This document shows positions 53,551 to 63,059 of a stretch of 64,000 nt of DNA, piece after piece. The notes beneath the pieces are model-generated. The model was given only the letters and a program-made list of their open reading frames with translations, was not told the DNA's origin and searched no databases. Source of the stretch: Pseudorhodobacter antarcticus (GTDB lineage Bacteria > Pseudomonadota > Alphaproteobacteria > Rhodobacterales > Rhodobacteraceae); assembly GCA_945860375.1 (NCBI GenBank), contig CAMAQR010000014.1:1-64000 (forward strand), written 5' to 3'. Position numbers and translations under genes: made by a program. The number at the start of each line of letters is the position of its first letter. The stretch's first letter is position 1.

Positions 53551-54314
53551 AGCTGGCACTGTGGCAAGGACCATCGCCCGAGGGTGACGAAGCTGCGGCC
53601 TTAGCGACGATAGAACGCGCGTTAACGGCGGCGGGTGCGATGGGGGCGGCCTGTCTGGTGCTGCCAGAGGTCTACCTGCCGGGCTACAATCAGCCCGACA
53701 TTGCCTTGCGCGCGCTGCCTTTTGACACCGCCCACCACAGGGTGGCGCATCTCTGCCAGAACGCGGGCTGCGGGCTGGTTCTGGGCTATGCAGAACAGGA
53801 CGGCGACAAGGTTTACAACGCTGCAATGGCCCTCGATGCCCGGGGTGCGATTATCGCGCAATACCGCAAGATTCAACTTTACGGTCCACGCGAACGGGCC
53901 ATCTTCACCCCCGGTGCCGCCTATGTCACCTTCGATCTGGCCGGGCAAAAGGCGGCGCTGCTGATCTGCTATGATATTGAATTTGCCCCGCATGTGGCCG
54001 CTCTGGCTGCCAGCGGCGTGACGATCATTCTGGTGCCTACGGCCAATATGCTGCCCTTCACCCATGTTGCGCGCCACACCGTGCCTGCAATGGCCGCGAA
54101 CCACGGCGTCACCATCGTTTACGCCAATTACTGCGGGGTTGAGGGCGATCTGACCTATGTCGGCGGCAGCCTGATCGCAGGCCCGCATGGTGAGGTGCTG
54201 GCACAAGCGGGTGACGGCCCTGCCCTGCTGATTGCCGAAATCCCCAAGATTGACCCGGCCCGCGTGACCACTCAGGGCACCGATTTTCGCGCGGTTCAGC
54301 CCCCGATCACCTGA
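53547..54314 (+). CDS. carbon-nitrogen hydrolase (nitrilase superfamily)
   Basis: Cytoplasmic amidase/nitrilase-fold enzyme of 255 residues. The catalytic triad is visible: Glu in LPEVYLPGYN, Lys in YRKIQLYGPRE, Cys in LLICYDIEFAP. The family hydrolyses amides, nitriles or carbamoyl groups; the subgroup is not clear by eye. Its start overlaps the oxygenase stop by 4 bases, so the two are co-translated and likely act on one pathway, for example releasing ammonia from the oxygenase product. The 3' end overlaps the convergent Rrf2 gene by about 19 bases. Confidence 0.88.
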   Translation: MKLALWQGPSPEGDEAAALATIERALTAAGAMGAACLVLPEVYLPGYNQPDIALRALPFDTAHHRVAHLCQNAGCGLVLGYAEQDGDKVYNAAMALDARGAIIAQYRKIQLYGPRERAIFTPGAAYVTFDLAGQKAALLICYDIEFAPHVAALAASGVTIILVPTANMLPFTHVARHTVPAMAANHGVTIVYANYCGVEGDLTYVGGSLIAGPHGEVLAQAGDGPALLIAEIPKIDPARVTTQGTDFRAVQPPIT

Positions 54315-54743
54315 TCAGCAACCGCACCCGATTGCAGCATATCGGCCAGTGTCAGTGTTCTCATGATCAGCAGACAAGACCAGAAAACATCGGCAAAAAC
54401 CTTGCGAATGCGGCAGGTTATTGCACCGGCGCCGTCTTCGCAGCGCTGATCGGCGCGGCGCGACAAGCAGGGTAGCGGCGCAATTGGCCCGTCGATCACC
54501 CGCGACAATCCAGAGATGGAAACCTCACCCGGCGGTTTGATCAGTTGATCCCCCCGCGCGCCCCCGCGTGGACAGGATGATGCCCGCGTTGCGCAGTTTT
54601 AGCACAATGTGCCCCAAAAACCGTTGTGGCGCGCCTGATCGCTTGGCGATGCCTTCGATGGTCAATGCCTCTGGCGCATTCTTTGCCCTTGCGGCCAACA
54701 GCAACAGCGCCTTCAGCGCGTATTTCGTTTTCTGCGTGACCAT
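54296..54743 (-). pseudogene. Rrf2-family regulator, frameshifted
   Basis: The N-terminal winged helix is clear: MVTQKTKYALKALLLLAARA, LTIEGIAKRSGAPQRFLGHI and VLKLRNAGIILSTRGRAGG. There the frame breaks near 54550. The rest of an Rrf2 protein continues in another frame: QLIKPPGEVSISGLSRVIDG then PIAPLPCLSRRADQRCEDGA and GAITCRIRKVFADV, with three Cys that could bind an Fe-S cluster. Loss of two bases, or one extra G in a run of six, explains the shift. As written, the product stops after about 72 residues with only the DNA-binding part. Sequencing error in the G-run cannot be excluded. Confidence 0.75.
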
Positions 54744-55049
54744 GCCCAAGACCCAGCCGCGACGGGGTACAGAATCAACGGCTGGATGCAGCCCGGCACG
54801 AGGGGAATGTTGCCAAGGCCGATCCTGTTTCTGCCGGCTTTTCTGCTGAAGAAAGGACGGGATCTTGGCGGCGAAGGGCAAATCCAGATCATTCCCCCAC
54901 ATAGACTTGGAAAAGCCCTCTGATTTCTTGCCTTTCGCCGCCAGTGGCCGTAAACACGACATAGTTGATAGATTAATTAGTATAATATGAATCCCAGAAC
55001 CAGAACCTCAAAGCACCATTCCTCCCGACGCCAGACAAAGGATGCCCGG
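54744..55049. other. intergenic region upstream of the Rrf2 pseudogene
   Basis: About 300 bp with no recognised gene. The right part is AT-rich (54960-54990, including tagattaattagtataat) and probably holds promoters. The minus-strand frame that extends the Rrf2 gene upstream shows no family similarity. Confidence 0.4.
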
Positions 55050-55196
55050 TTGACCACGCCTGCCCACCCCCCGCGCGCCATTGGGCCGATGATACTGTTC
55101 GTTGTTGTGTATCTGGCGACACTTGCGGTCATCTTTGCGCCCGAAGGCAGCCTCTCCAGCCGCGCGCCCACCGATCTTGTGACCAGCGCCCGCTAA
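55050..55196 (+). CDS. possible small single-pass membrane protein
   Basis: A TTG at 55050 preceded by aaagga at 7 bases opens a 48-residue frame with one strong hydrophobic segment (GPMILFVVVYLATLAVIFAP) and a polar tail. An ATG at 54987 gives a 69-residue version whose extra residues are mostly Arg, Ser and Thr and less convincing. No family known to me. It precedes the esterase gene by 64 bp. Confidence 0.4.
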   Translation: MTTPAHPPRAIGPMILFVVVYLATLAVIFAPEGSLSSRAPTDLVTSAR

Positions 55197-55260
55197 AGCG
55201 ATTGGCAGTCTGCACCGCCACGGCTAGGGTCAGGCCACACGCATCAGCCAAAGGCCCGAT

Positions 55261-56385
55261 ATGACCGCCGACACGATCCACGGCTTCACCGATCCGCGCT
55301 TTGCCGCAGTGCGCGAAGCCTTTGCCAGCACATTCACCGAGTGGCTGGAATTGGGCGGCGCGGTGGCGGTGGTGCTGGATGGCCGCCCCGTGGTCGATCT
55401 GTGGGGCGGCACCGCCAACGAAGCCGGGCAACCTTGGGCGCGTGACACTGTGGTCAATGTCTGGTCCACCACCAAGGCAGTTGCGGCGCTGGCGCTGGCG
55501 ATGCTGGCCGACCGGGGGCGGTTGGACATGACCCGTCCGGTGGCGGACTATTGGCCCGCCTTTGCCGCGCGTGGCAAAGGCGCGATCACCATGGATCAGG
55601 CGCTGTCGCATCAGGCGGGGCTGGACGGTCTGGCGGGGCCGATGGCCTTGGCCGAGGCCTGTGATCCAGCGGTCTTTGCCGCAGCATTGGCTCGTATGGC
55701 CCCCCTTTGGCAACCGGGCAGCCGAATGGTCTACCACGCCTTCACCTATGGGGCGCTCGCGGCCGAACCTTTGCGTCAAATCGACGGGCGCAGCATCGGG
55801 CGCTTTATCGCCGAAGAAATCGCCAGTCCGATGAACCTGCAATTCTACCTTGGCCTGCCCGCAGACCAAGACCACCGCGCGGCAGAGATGGTGGAAGGCA
55901 CAGGCGCGTCAGACTGGCTGGAGTTCCTGCGCAACAGCCCTTACCCCCATTCGGCGCTGTATCCCGCGATCCCTGCGACCGCCCCCAATACCCGCGCTTG
56001 GCGCGCCGCCGAGATTGCGGGCGCGGGCGGCCACTCCGATGCAGCGTCCCTGGCCAGGCTGTTTGGCGGGTTGGCCAACGGGTCGTCGTCGCTGATCTCG
56101 CCTTCAGGGTTGGCGGCGGCGCTGGTGCCGCGCTTTGACGGTCTGGACGCCTTGAACCAGCTGCCCGTGCGATATGCGGCTGGCTTTCGCCTGAACGACA
56201 CGGCTTATGGCACCCGCGCCTCGCCCGACAGTTACGGACATTGCGGCTGGGGCGGCTCTTGCGCCTTTGCCGATCCTGCAGCGGGTCTGGGGTTTTCCTT
56301 TGTCACCCGCAACATGCTGGGGTTTGCCGATGGCATAGACCCGCGCCGCAATCGGCTGGTGAACGCGGTTTACGACGCGCTATAG
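55261..56385 (+). CDS. beta-lactamase-fold serine hydrolase (EstB-like esterase)
   Basis: Serine hydrolase of 374 residues in the class C beta-lactamase/penicillin-binding-protein fold. The SxxK nucleophile motif is VWSTTKAVAAL near residue 68; the second element Tyr is in MVYHAFTYGALA near residue 160; HCGWGGS near the C-terminus takes the place of the KTG box. These features point to an esterase or amidase rather than an antibiotic-resistance enzyme. No signal peptide is seen. It is convergent with the chimeric transporter gene, overlapping by 6 bases. Substrate unknown. Confidence 0.85.
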   Translation: MTADTIHGFTDPRFAAVREAFASTFTEWLELGGAVAVVLDGRPVVDLWGGTANEAGQPWARDTVVNVWSTTKAVAALALAMLADRGRLDMTRPVADYWPAFAARGKGAITMDQALSHQAGLDGLAGPMALAEACDPAVFAAALARMAPLWQPGSRMVYHAFTYGALAAEPLRQIDGRSIGRFIAEEIASPMNLQFYLGLPADQDHRAAEMVEGTGASDWLEFLRNSPYPHSALYPAIPATAPNTRAWRAAEIAGAGGHSDAASLARLFGGLANGSSSLISPSGLAAALVPRFDGLDALNQLPVRYAAGFRLNDTAYGTRASPDSYGHCGWGGSCAFADPAAGLGFSFVTRNMLGFADGIDPRRNRLVNAVYDAL

Positions 56386-57348
56386 CGGCGCTGTATCGGC
56401 CACAATGCGGCCATCCTCCAGCGTCACGATGCGGTCGGCCAGTTCCAGAATCCGGTTGTCATGCGTGACCATGACGGTGGTGGTGCCCCGCGCAGCACCC
56501 AGCTTTTTCAGCATTTCCACCAACACCATCCCGCTTTCACGGTCCAATGCGGCGGTCGGTTCATCGGCAAAGACCACATCCGGGTTGCCCACCAATGCCC
56601 ACGCCACCGCAACCCGCTGCTTTTGTCCGCCCGAGAGGTTGCCGGGCAGATACTGCAGACTGTCCGCCAACCCCACAAGGCCCAGCACATGCCGCGCCGC
56701 GCGCTCGTGCAGCGCCGCATCCAGATTGCGCCGCGCCACGATCACATCGGGCTGCGCGTCCACGGCGGCGCTGGCAAAGCGGGCCAGTGTGGCCGAGGCA
56801 TTTTGCACCGCCAAAGCGGCCTGACGGTCTGCCGCCGCAATATTGTCCAGCGCGGCTTGGGTGGTCGCCACATTGGCCTGTGCCAACAGCACCGCATTTT
56901 CCAACTGGCCCTGATTGTCCAGCCGCGCCACCACTGCGCCCTGTTCCACCCGGTCGCCAATCGTGACTGTAATCTCGGCAATCCGTGCATCGCCAGCCCC
57001 ATAAGGTGGGGCCACAATCGACACATCGCCGCGCGGCAACAGCCGGGCAAGCCCGACCACATCGCTGGCCTGCATGGTCACAACCATTTCCTGCGGCAGC
57101 ACGATTTCAGGCGGCAAAGCAATGGGCGCGGTCGACCCGGCACCCGGCTGCAACCCGGTCAGCGCGTAGAACTTCTGCAACGCCAGTGGTTGAAAATACA
57201 TCCCCATCACCGCGCCCGTGAACATCAGCGCCGGGATCAACAGCACCAGCAAATAGCGGCGCCGGAACGTCCACCGCGCCCTACCCACCGGCGGGCTTGC
57301 ACGCTGTACAACGTCCAAGGGCAGATCAGGGTCTTTTGTGGGGGACAC
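56380..57348 (-). pseudogene. chimeric DevB-type fusion protein/DevA-type ABC ATPase, product of an internal deletion
   Basis: The 322-residue frame joins two unrelated halves. Residues 1-215 are the N-terminus of an HlyD/DevB-type periplasmic adaptor: basic start, a transmembrane segment (YLLVLLIPALMFTGAVMG), a barrel-strand region (ISVTIGDRVEQGAVVARLD-like) and a coiled coil (ALDNIAAADRQAALAVQNAS). Residues 216-322 are the C-terminal half of a LolD/DevA-type ATPase: HVLGLVGLADSLQYLPGNLS with GGQKQR, Walker B VVFADEPTAALD, and VMVTHDNRILELADR. Walker A and Q-loop are missing, as are the rest of the adaptor and any DevC permease. DevBCA operons run B, C, A, so one in-frame deletion from devB into devA explains the structure. 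The protein cannot hydrolyse ATP normally. Confidence 0.85.
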
Positions 57349-57477
57349 GGGGCGGCTCCGATCATGGGATGATATCGCACCAGCGGACCATCAAGCGCTT
57401 TGCGATCTGCCAGAAGTCATATCGCAAAATTCGCACATATCCGCGTCACTCCGGCGCGGTCAAACCATGACCTTGGC

Positions 57478-59007
57478 TCAGGGCTTGGTCAGGGTGGTCG
57501 CCGCCCCTGCCTGCACCGCTTGCCAATCCGACACCGCGCCATCCGGCCAGATCACCCGCGCTTCGGCTGTCTTGGCCTCACCCAAGCCGAAATGCACTGG
57601 CCCCAGCATGCCACTGCCATGACCGCCGCCGATGGTCACTTCGTGGCGTTGCAGCAGACCGCCCGCACGCAATTCCACCCAAGCACCAATGGCCATCGGG
57701 TTCGGCGCGGGTTGCACCAGTTCAATTTTCGCCCAGTTCCCCGCCGGGCCCATATTGCGCCAAAGTTGCGCCGGGGCGTTGCGGTTCACCACCACCAGAT
57801 CAAGCAAGCCATCGCCGTTGAAATCCGCCACCGCCGCCCCGCGAGAGACGGCCATCGAGGCCACTCCAGCCCTGTCCCCTGCTTCGACAAAGACGCCATC
57901 CGCGCCTTGCAGCAGCAGGTTGTTGGGGTCTGCCATGGCAAAATCGGGCATTTCCCAAACATTGCCCTTGGCGACGAACAGATCAGACCGCCCATCATTG
58001 TTCACATCGGCAAATTGCGCATGCCAGCCGGTTGAGGGCCGCAGATCGCCCCCGGTATACGGCCGGTGCGCCGTCACGCCCTTGGCGAAGGCGACGTCGG
58101 CGTATTTCGGCTTGGCCCCCGGTTGCGGTGTGGCCAGCGTTTGCAGCTTACTGTCGGCCATCGAGGTCAGGAAGAATTCAGGGTAGCCATCGGCGTTCAT
58201 GTCGGCGCTGGCGATGCCCATGCCCCAGATGCGCAGGCGCTGCCAGCCCTCGGCCTCGGTGTAAAGGCGCGGCGGCTGGCCGGGGTCGATGTGCCACATC
58301 TGCTCTTGCCCACCTTTGTAATACTCGCGGTCGTTGGACACCCGCAGGCTGGGCTGGCCTGAATTGTTCCAATCGGTGAACAGCAAGGACAGGCTACAAT
58401 GGCTCGGGCTTAGGGCGATGGGGGCGGCGTATCTGGCATTTTCAGGGCGATACAGATGGTTATCGGTGCAATTGCCCCAAGGGAAGGCCTCTTGGCTGCG
58501 GTCAACATAGGTGCCGATGGCCAGCGTCGGCCATGGCGCCCCATCCTCCCACATCGCGGAAAAGGCGGTGGACCAAGCATCGCCGCCGTCAAAGCCCCAG
58601 GCCTCATTGGCGCGTTCAAAGCGGCAATTGCCCAATCCGCGCATCAGCAGGTCTTCGCCCACCCGCAGCAGCACCAGATCGGTGACGCCGTCGCTGTCAA
58701 TATCAAGGGGATAGGCCCCGGTGACGGCGGTTTGCTCCAGCCCGCTGATCTGCGCGCTAAAGGCCAAAGCCTGCGCCGTACTGTCATTGCGCAAAAAGCT
58801 GGCCGGATGAATGCCGCCCGCCAGCAGCATCTCGGGCAGCGCGTCGCCGTTGCAATCAAAGGTTGCGACGCCGCCACCAACCATATATTCCCACTCTCCC
58901 GCGAAACTGTGGGTCAGGCCCGCCGAAGCCGTCTCTTCGACAAACTGCGGTACGGTCTGAGCGGCGGCGGGGCTGGCGAGCAAGGCCAGCAGCAAGAGCC
59001 GCATCAT
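57478..59007 (-). CDS. exported CRTAC1/ASPIC-UnbV family protein with FG-GAP repeats
   Basis: A secreted protein of 509 residues. The signal peptide is MMRLLLLALLASPAAAQ. Repeated integrin-like FG-GAP/VCBS blocks occur with Asp-rich calcium loops: ATFDCNGDALPEMLL, DIDSDGVTDLVLL, ADMNADGYPEFFL, ADVNNDGRSDLFVA and ADFNGDGLLDLVVV, predicting a beta-propeller. The C-terminal 90 residues are the ASPIC/UnbV domain (GAWVELRAGGLLQRHEV, GLGEAKTAEARVIWPDGAVSDW). Function is not established for the family. It overlaps the haloperoxidase-like gene by 4 bases; such pairs are seen elsewhere, suggesting the two act together outside the cytoplasm. Confidence 0.88.
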   Translation of the reverse strand: MMRLLLLALLASPAAAQTVPQFVEETASAGLTHSFAGEWEYMVGGGVATFDCNGDALPEMLLAGGIHPASFLRNDSTAQALAFSAQISGLEQTAVTGAYPLDIDSDGVTDLVLLRVGEDLLMRGLGNCRFERANEAWGFDGGDAWSTAFSAMWEDGAPWPTLAIGTYVDRSQEAFPWGNCTDNHLYRPENARYAAPIALSPSHCSLSLLFTDWNNSGQPSLRVSNDREYYKGGQEQMWHIDPGQPPRLYTEAEGWQRLRIWGMGIASADMNADGYPEFFLTSMADSKLQTLATPQPGAKPKYADVAFAKGVTAHRPYTGGDLRPSTGWHAQFADVNNDGRSDLFVAKGNVWEMPDFAMADPNNLLLQGADGVFVEAGDRAGVASMAVSRGAAVADFNGDGLLDLVVVNRNAPAQLWRNMGPAGNWAKIELVQPAPNPMAIGAWVELRAGGLLQRHEVTIGGGHGSGMLGPVHFGLGEAKTAEARVIWPDGAVSDWQAVQAGAATTLTKP

Positions 59008-60311
59008 AGCGTTGTCAACCTGTTCACATAGGCCCCGATGCAATTACCCTGCGCCAACCCGTTCTGATTGGCGCTGCGAAAGTGGATGCCGCCGAACTGC
59101 CGCGAGCTGGCAGCCTCTTGCGCGGCGGTGTGGAAATCCGGGAAATCGCGGGCGGGGATACCGTCATCGACATGGGTCGAATCTGTAAAGGCGAAATTCT
59201 GACCAAACACCGCCGTCAACACCGTCGCCGCTGCTCCCGATTGCGTCGAATGGCCCGAAGGGTATTCCGGGAACGGTGGCGTGATCAGCAGCGTCTCCCA
59301 TTTGGGGTCGATCACCCGGCGAATATAGGTGATCGGGCGCAGCAGATCATGGGCGAATTTTTGCTGCCAGCAGCCGATGAACGCGTCTGCCAACCCCACC
59401 CCGAGCCGCATCAGCGCATCCGCGGCACGGGTGGCATCCAGTTGATCCCGATCAATGATATCCAGCACGATCGACACCCAGTGACCGGGCGGCGTGGGCG
59501 ACAGCATCGGGTCATCAGACCAGAACCGCGCGATGCGCTTTTGTTCATCGGTCAGGGTTTTGGAGGTTTGATAAACCTCCATCGCCTCGGCGTAAAACGC
59601 CGAAGCCGGATCTTCGCTGTAGGCGGGCGGCGGTGGCACGGCACAACTGTCGCCTGCGGGCATCACAAAGGGGCGGTTGTTGCCCCAGTTTGGCAACAGC
59701 GGCATCTGCTGCTGGCGGATCAGGCTGGTGGGCACCCAATGCGCAGGGCCGTCGGTCAGGGCGTATTCATAGGGAAAGCCCATGTTTTCCACAACCGCGC
59801 CCCCATCGTCCATCGACCAGGCGATGATATGCGCGGCAATGGCGCGGCCGTGGGCAGCACTGCTTTCAGCCACATCTGCAGGTACACCGGCGCTGGCCTT
59901 GGCCAGCTGCCGCGCCATCGCCTGCATCGCGCGCTGACCCGTGGGTCCGGTATTGCCAAAGAAGAACGCCACCGCAACCGTCATCGCCGCGTTCATCATC
60001 GTCGTGGCATCATAGGCCAGCACCGGATCAACGGTTGGCGGCGGAGTCAGCGCATTCAACTGCCCCGCCAAGCTGTGCAGCTTGGCGTCCGTTGCCGCCA
60101 TCACAAGGTAGGCCGTCACGCCCAGATACCCAAAGGCGCGGCTGGCCACGGGTGGTGAATAGGTGGCGGTGTGGCGCACCAATTCCAGCACCAACCGATA
60201 CCAATTGGTCAGAACCGGCGCTGGACCCGCTGCGGCCATCGCAGGCGCAACAGGCAAGAAAGTTGCGACAACGGTCGCAGTCATCAATCCCAAAACCTTG
60301 CGCCTTTGCAT
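59004..60311 (-). CDS. vanadium-dependent haloperoxidase/PAP2-like exported protein
   Basis: A 435-residue exported protein with a leader (MQRRKVLGLMTATVVATFLP, then APAMAAA). The C-terminal part has the acid-phosphatase/vanadium-haloperoxidase signature: KFAHDLLRP (K-x6-RP), PPFPEYPSGHSTQSG (PSGH) and SSRQFGGIHFRSAN (SR-x5-H). The Asp that usually follows the His by four residues is replaced by Ala, so activity may be altered. ATG 60311 is chosen because it starts the leader; the upstream extension lies in xylA. aggggaa overlaps the xylA stop as ribosome-binding site. It lies 10 bp after xylA and overlaps the CRTAC1-like gene. Confidence 0.85.
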   Translation of the reverse strand: MQRRKVLGLMTATVVATFLPVAPAMAAAGPAPVLTNWYRLVLELVRHTATYSPPVASRAFGYLGVTAYLVMAATDAKLHSLAGQLNALTPPPTVDPVLAYDATTMMNAAMTVAVAFFFGNTGPTGQRAMQAMARQLAKASAGVPADVAESSAAHGRAIAAHIIAWSMDDGGAVVENMGFPYEYALTDGPAHWVPTSLIRQQQMPLLPNWGNNRPFVMPAGDSCAVPPPPAYSEDPASAFYAEAMEVYQTSKTLTDEQKRIARFWSDDPMLSPTPPGHWVSIVLDIIDRDQLDATRAADALMRLGVGLADAFIGCWQQKFAHDLLRPITYIRRVIDPKWETLLITPPFPEYPSGHSTQSGAAATVLTAVFGQNFAFTDSTHVDDGIPARDFPDFHTAAQEAASSRQFGGIHFRSANQNGLAQGNCIGAYVNRLTTL

Positions 60312-60321
60312 GACTATTCCC

Positions 60322-61623
60322 CTACACAAAGCGGTTCCACAGGTTTTCAAGACGCTCCTGCCGGCCCGATTTCGGCTGCGGCTCCAGCCCTTCGGCCACC
60401 ACACGCGCGGCTGCCTGCTCCAGATTTCCCGCCAGCATCGCCTGCGCCAGCGGAGCTTTCCAGCCTGCATAGCGGTCGGCCTTGGCTTGTTCCATCAGCC
60501 CGCTTTCCATCAACGCCGCCGCCGCTTTGAAGGCCCGCGCGCAGGTGTCCATGCCGCCGACATGGGCCAGGATCAGGTCCTCGGCATCCAGCGATTGCCG
60601 CCGCACCTTGGCGTCAAAGTTCACGCCGCCGGTGGTGAAACCACCCGCCTTGAGAATCTCATAAAACGCCACCGCTTTTTCGGCATGGTTGTTGGGGAAC
60701 TGATCGGTGTCCCAACCAGATTGGTAATCGTTGCGGTTCATGTCGATCGACCCGAATATCCCCAAGGCCGCCGCCAGCGCGATTTCATGTTCAAACGAAT
60801 GACCTGCCAAAATGGCGTGGCCCTGCTCGATGTTGGTCTGGACTTCCTTTTCCAGCCCGAATTCCTTGAGAAAGCCGTATACCGTCGCCACATCGTAATC
60901 ATACTGATGCTTGGACGGCTCTTGCGGTTTCGGCTCGATCAGGATTGCACCCTTGAACCCGATTTTATACTTGTATTCAACGACTTGCTGCAAGAACCTC
61001 CCGGCATGGGCGCGCTCGGCCACAAGGTCGGTGTTCAGCAGCGTTTCATAGCCCTCACGTCCGCCCCAAAGCACATAGTTCTGGCCACCCAGCTTGTGCG
61101 TAGCGTCCATATTGGCCTGCACAGTGGCTGCCGCATATGCGTAAACATCCGGGTCGGGGTTAGTGGCAGCGCCCGACATCCAGCGTTTGTGGCTGAACAT
61201 ATTGGCCGTGCCCCACAGCAGTTTGGCCTTACGGGCCTCTTGCTTTTGGCCCAGATAATCCACCATCTCCTCAAGATTGCGCTTGGATTCCGCGAAAGTA
61301 GCGCCTTCAGGCCGCATGTCAGCATCGTGGAAGGCATAAAACGGCACGCCCAGAATATCGAACATCTCAAACGCCACATCGGCCTTAAGCCGCGCCAGCG
61401 CCATGGTATCGCCGAACCAAGGGCGGTCAAAGGTCTGGCCGCCGAACGGATCGCCTCCCGGCCACGCGAAGGAATGCCAATAGGCCACGGCAAAGCGCAG
61501 ATGGTCTTCCATCCGCTTGCCCATCACCACCTCGTCGGGATTGTAGTGGCGGAAGGCGTATTCGTTGGTGCTGTCGGTGCCTTCAAACTTGATGGGCGGG
61601 ATGTTCTTGAAGAAATGGGTCAT
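60322..61623 (-). CDS. xylA: xylose isomerase
   Basis: Converts D-xylose to D-xylulose. The 433-residue product is of the longer (class II) type: [18 protein letters not shown], catalytic His in [68 protein letters not shown] and [20 protein letters not shown], where metal ligands Glu, His and Asp lie. Its ATG overlaps the xylB stop (ATGA). No defects seen. Confidence 0.97.
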   Translation of the reverse strand: MTHFFKNIPPIKFEGTDSTNEYAFRHYNPDEVVMGKRMEDHLRFAVAYWHSFAWPGGDPFGGQTFDRPWFGDTMALARLKADVAFEMFDILGVPFYAFHDADMRPEGATFAESKRNLEEMVDYLGQKQEARKAKLLWGTANMFSHKRWMSGAATNPDPDVYAYAAATVQANMDATHKLGGQNYVLWGGREGYETLLNTDLVAERAHAGRFLQQVVEYKYKIGFKGAILIEPKPQEPSKHQYDYDVATVYGFLKEFGLEKEVQTNIEQGHAILAGHSFEHEIALAAALGIFGSIDMNRNDYQSGWDTDQFPNNHAEKAVAFYEILKAGGFTTGGVNFDAKVRRQSLDAEDLILAHVGGMDTCARAFKAAAALMESGLMEQAKADRYAGWKAPLAQAMLAGNLEQAAARVVAEGLEPQPKSGRQERLENLWNRFV

Positions 61624-63059
61624 GTCAGTCCTGTGATGGCAATTTGGGCGGCACGATAGCGGGCGTGACCTGCGTCAAACGCGTCTTTCAAGCTTGGATC
61701 AGGGTCGATCTGGCGAGCGATTTTCGGCAAGGTGGCGATTTCCGCCCCTGCCCCGGTGGCGGCCATAATGGCAAGGCGGGCGGCACCGAACGCGCCGCCA
61801 AAATCCCCCGCCACAGGCAAATGCACCGGGCAATCCAGCGCCGTCGCAATCGCGCGCAGCCAGTAGTGCGAACGTGACCCACCGCCCACCGCCAGCAGGT
61901 TTTCCAACCGCGTTCCGGTTGCCGCCAAGGCATCGCGGCAATCGCGGATGGCAAAGGTGACGCCTTCCAGCACCGCACGGGTGCCAGCGGCGCGGTCGGT
62001 GGCATGTTCCAGCCCGATGAAAGCCCCACGGATGGTGGCCGAGTTCAAGGGTGTGCGCTCACCGCCCAGATAGGGCAGGAAAGTGGTCTTGCCGGGGGCT
62101 TGCAGCGCGCCCAATTCGCCAGTCAGCTTGGCCGCCTCCTGCCCCACCAGCCCCGCGTACCAGTTCAACGCATCGGTGGCAGCAAGGATAACCCCCATCT
62201 GGTGCCATGTGTTGGGCAGCGCATGGCAGAACGTGTGCACCGCCGTCGCAGGGTCGGGCTGATAACCGTCATTGGCGGCAAACAGCACGCCGCTGGTGCC
62301 CAGTGACACAAACGCCTCACCCGCACGGACCACGCCGACGCCGACACCAGAGGCCGCGTTGTCGCCGCCGCCACCCGCAATCACCACACCCGCAGGCAGT
62401 CCCCAGCGCGTGGCCAAAGCAGCGCGCAACTGTCCCGACACGGCAGACCCTTCTACAAGACGTGGCATTTGATCGCGCCGCATGCCGGAGGCCTCCAGCA
62501 AATCGCCCGACCAATCGCGCGCGCCGGTGTTCAGCCACGCCGTCCCTGCCGCGTCCGACATCTCGGACACATGATCACCCGTCAGCCACAGCCGCAGATA
62601 ATCCTTTGGCAACAGCACTTTGGCGACCTTGTCCCACAGGGCCGCCTCGTGCTGCTGCATCCACATCAGCTTGGGCGCGGTGAAGCCCGGAAACACGATG
62701 TTGCCGGTCAGTCGCCGGAACATCGGATCATCGTCCAACTCGCGCGCTTCGGCCGCCGCGCGGCTGTCGTTCCACAGGATGCAGGGACGCAGGACCTGAT
62801 CGGCGGCGTCAAGCACCGTCGCGCCGTGCATATGGCCCGAAAGCCCGATGCCACGCACGCCAGACAGACCATGCACCGACAGCGCATCCATCACTGCTTC
62901 CGCAGCCGCAATCCAATCGGACGGCGCTTGTTCCGAATGCCCTTCATGCGGACGCTGCACGGTCAAAGCGGCGGTTGCCTCGGCCAGCACAACTTGATCT
63001 TCGTCGATCAAGATACCCTTCAGGCCCGATGTTCCCAGATCGAGACCGATGTACATCAC
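61620..63059 (-). CDS. xylB: xylulokinase
   Basis: FGGY-family kinase of 479 residues phosphorylating D-xylulose at C5. N-terminal [18 protein letters not shown], the catalytic-domain block [52 protein letters not shown] and the FGGY C-terminal signature region [21 protein letters not shown] are all present. It overlaps the upstream ABC ATPase gene by 4 bases and xylA by 4, forming a compact operon that channels imported xylose into the pentose-phosphate pathway. Confidence 0.96.
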   Translation of the reverse strand: MMYIGLDLGTSGLKGILIDEDQVVLAEATAALTVQRPHEGHSEQAPSDWIAAAEAVMDALSVHGLSGVRGIGLSGHMHGATVLDAADQVLRPCILWNDSRAAAEARELDDDPMFRRLTGNIVFPGFTAPKLMWMQQHEAALWDKVAKVLLPKDYLRLWLTGDHVSEMSDAAGTAWLNTGARDWSGDLLEASGMRRDQMPRLVEGSAVSGQLRAALATRWGLPAGVVIAGGGGDNAASGVGVGVVRAGEAFVSLGTSGVLFAANDGYQPDPATAVHTFCHALPNTWHQMGVILAATDALNWYAGLVGQEAAKLTGELGALQAPGKTTFLPYLGGERTPLNSATIRGAFIGLEHATDRAAGTRAVLEGVTFAIRDCRDALAATGTRLENLLAVGGGSRSHYWLRAIATALDCPVHLPVAGDFGGAFGAARLAIMAATGAGAEIATLPKIARQIDPDPSLKDAFDAGHARYRAAQIAITGLT

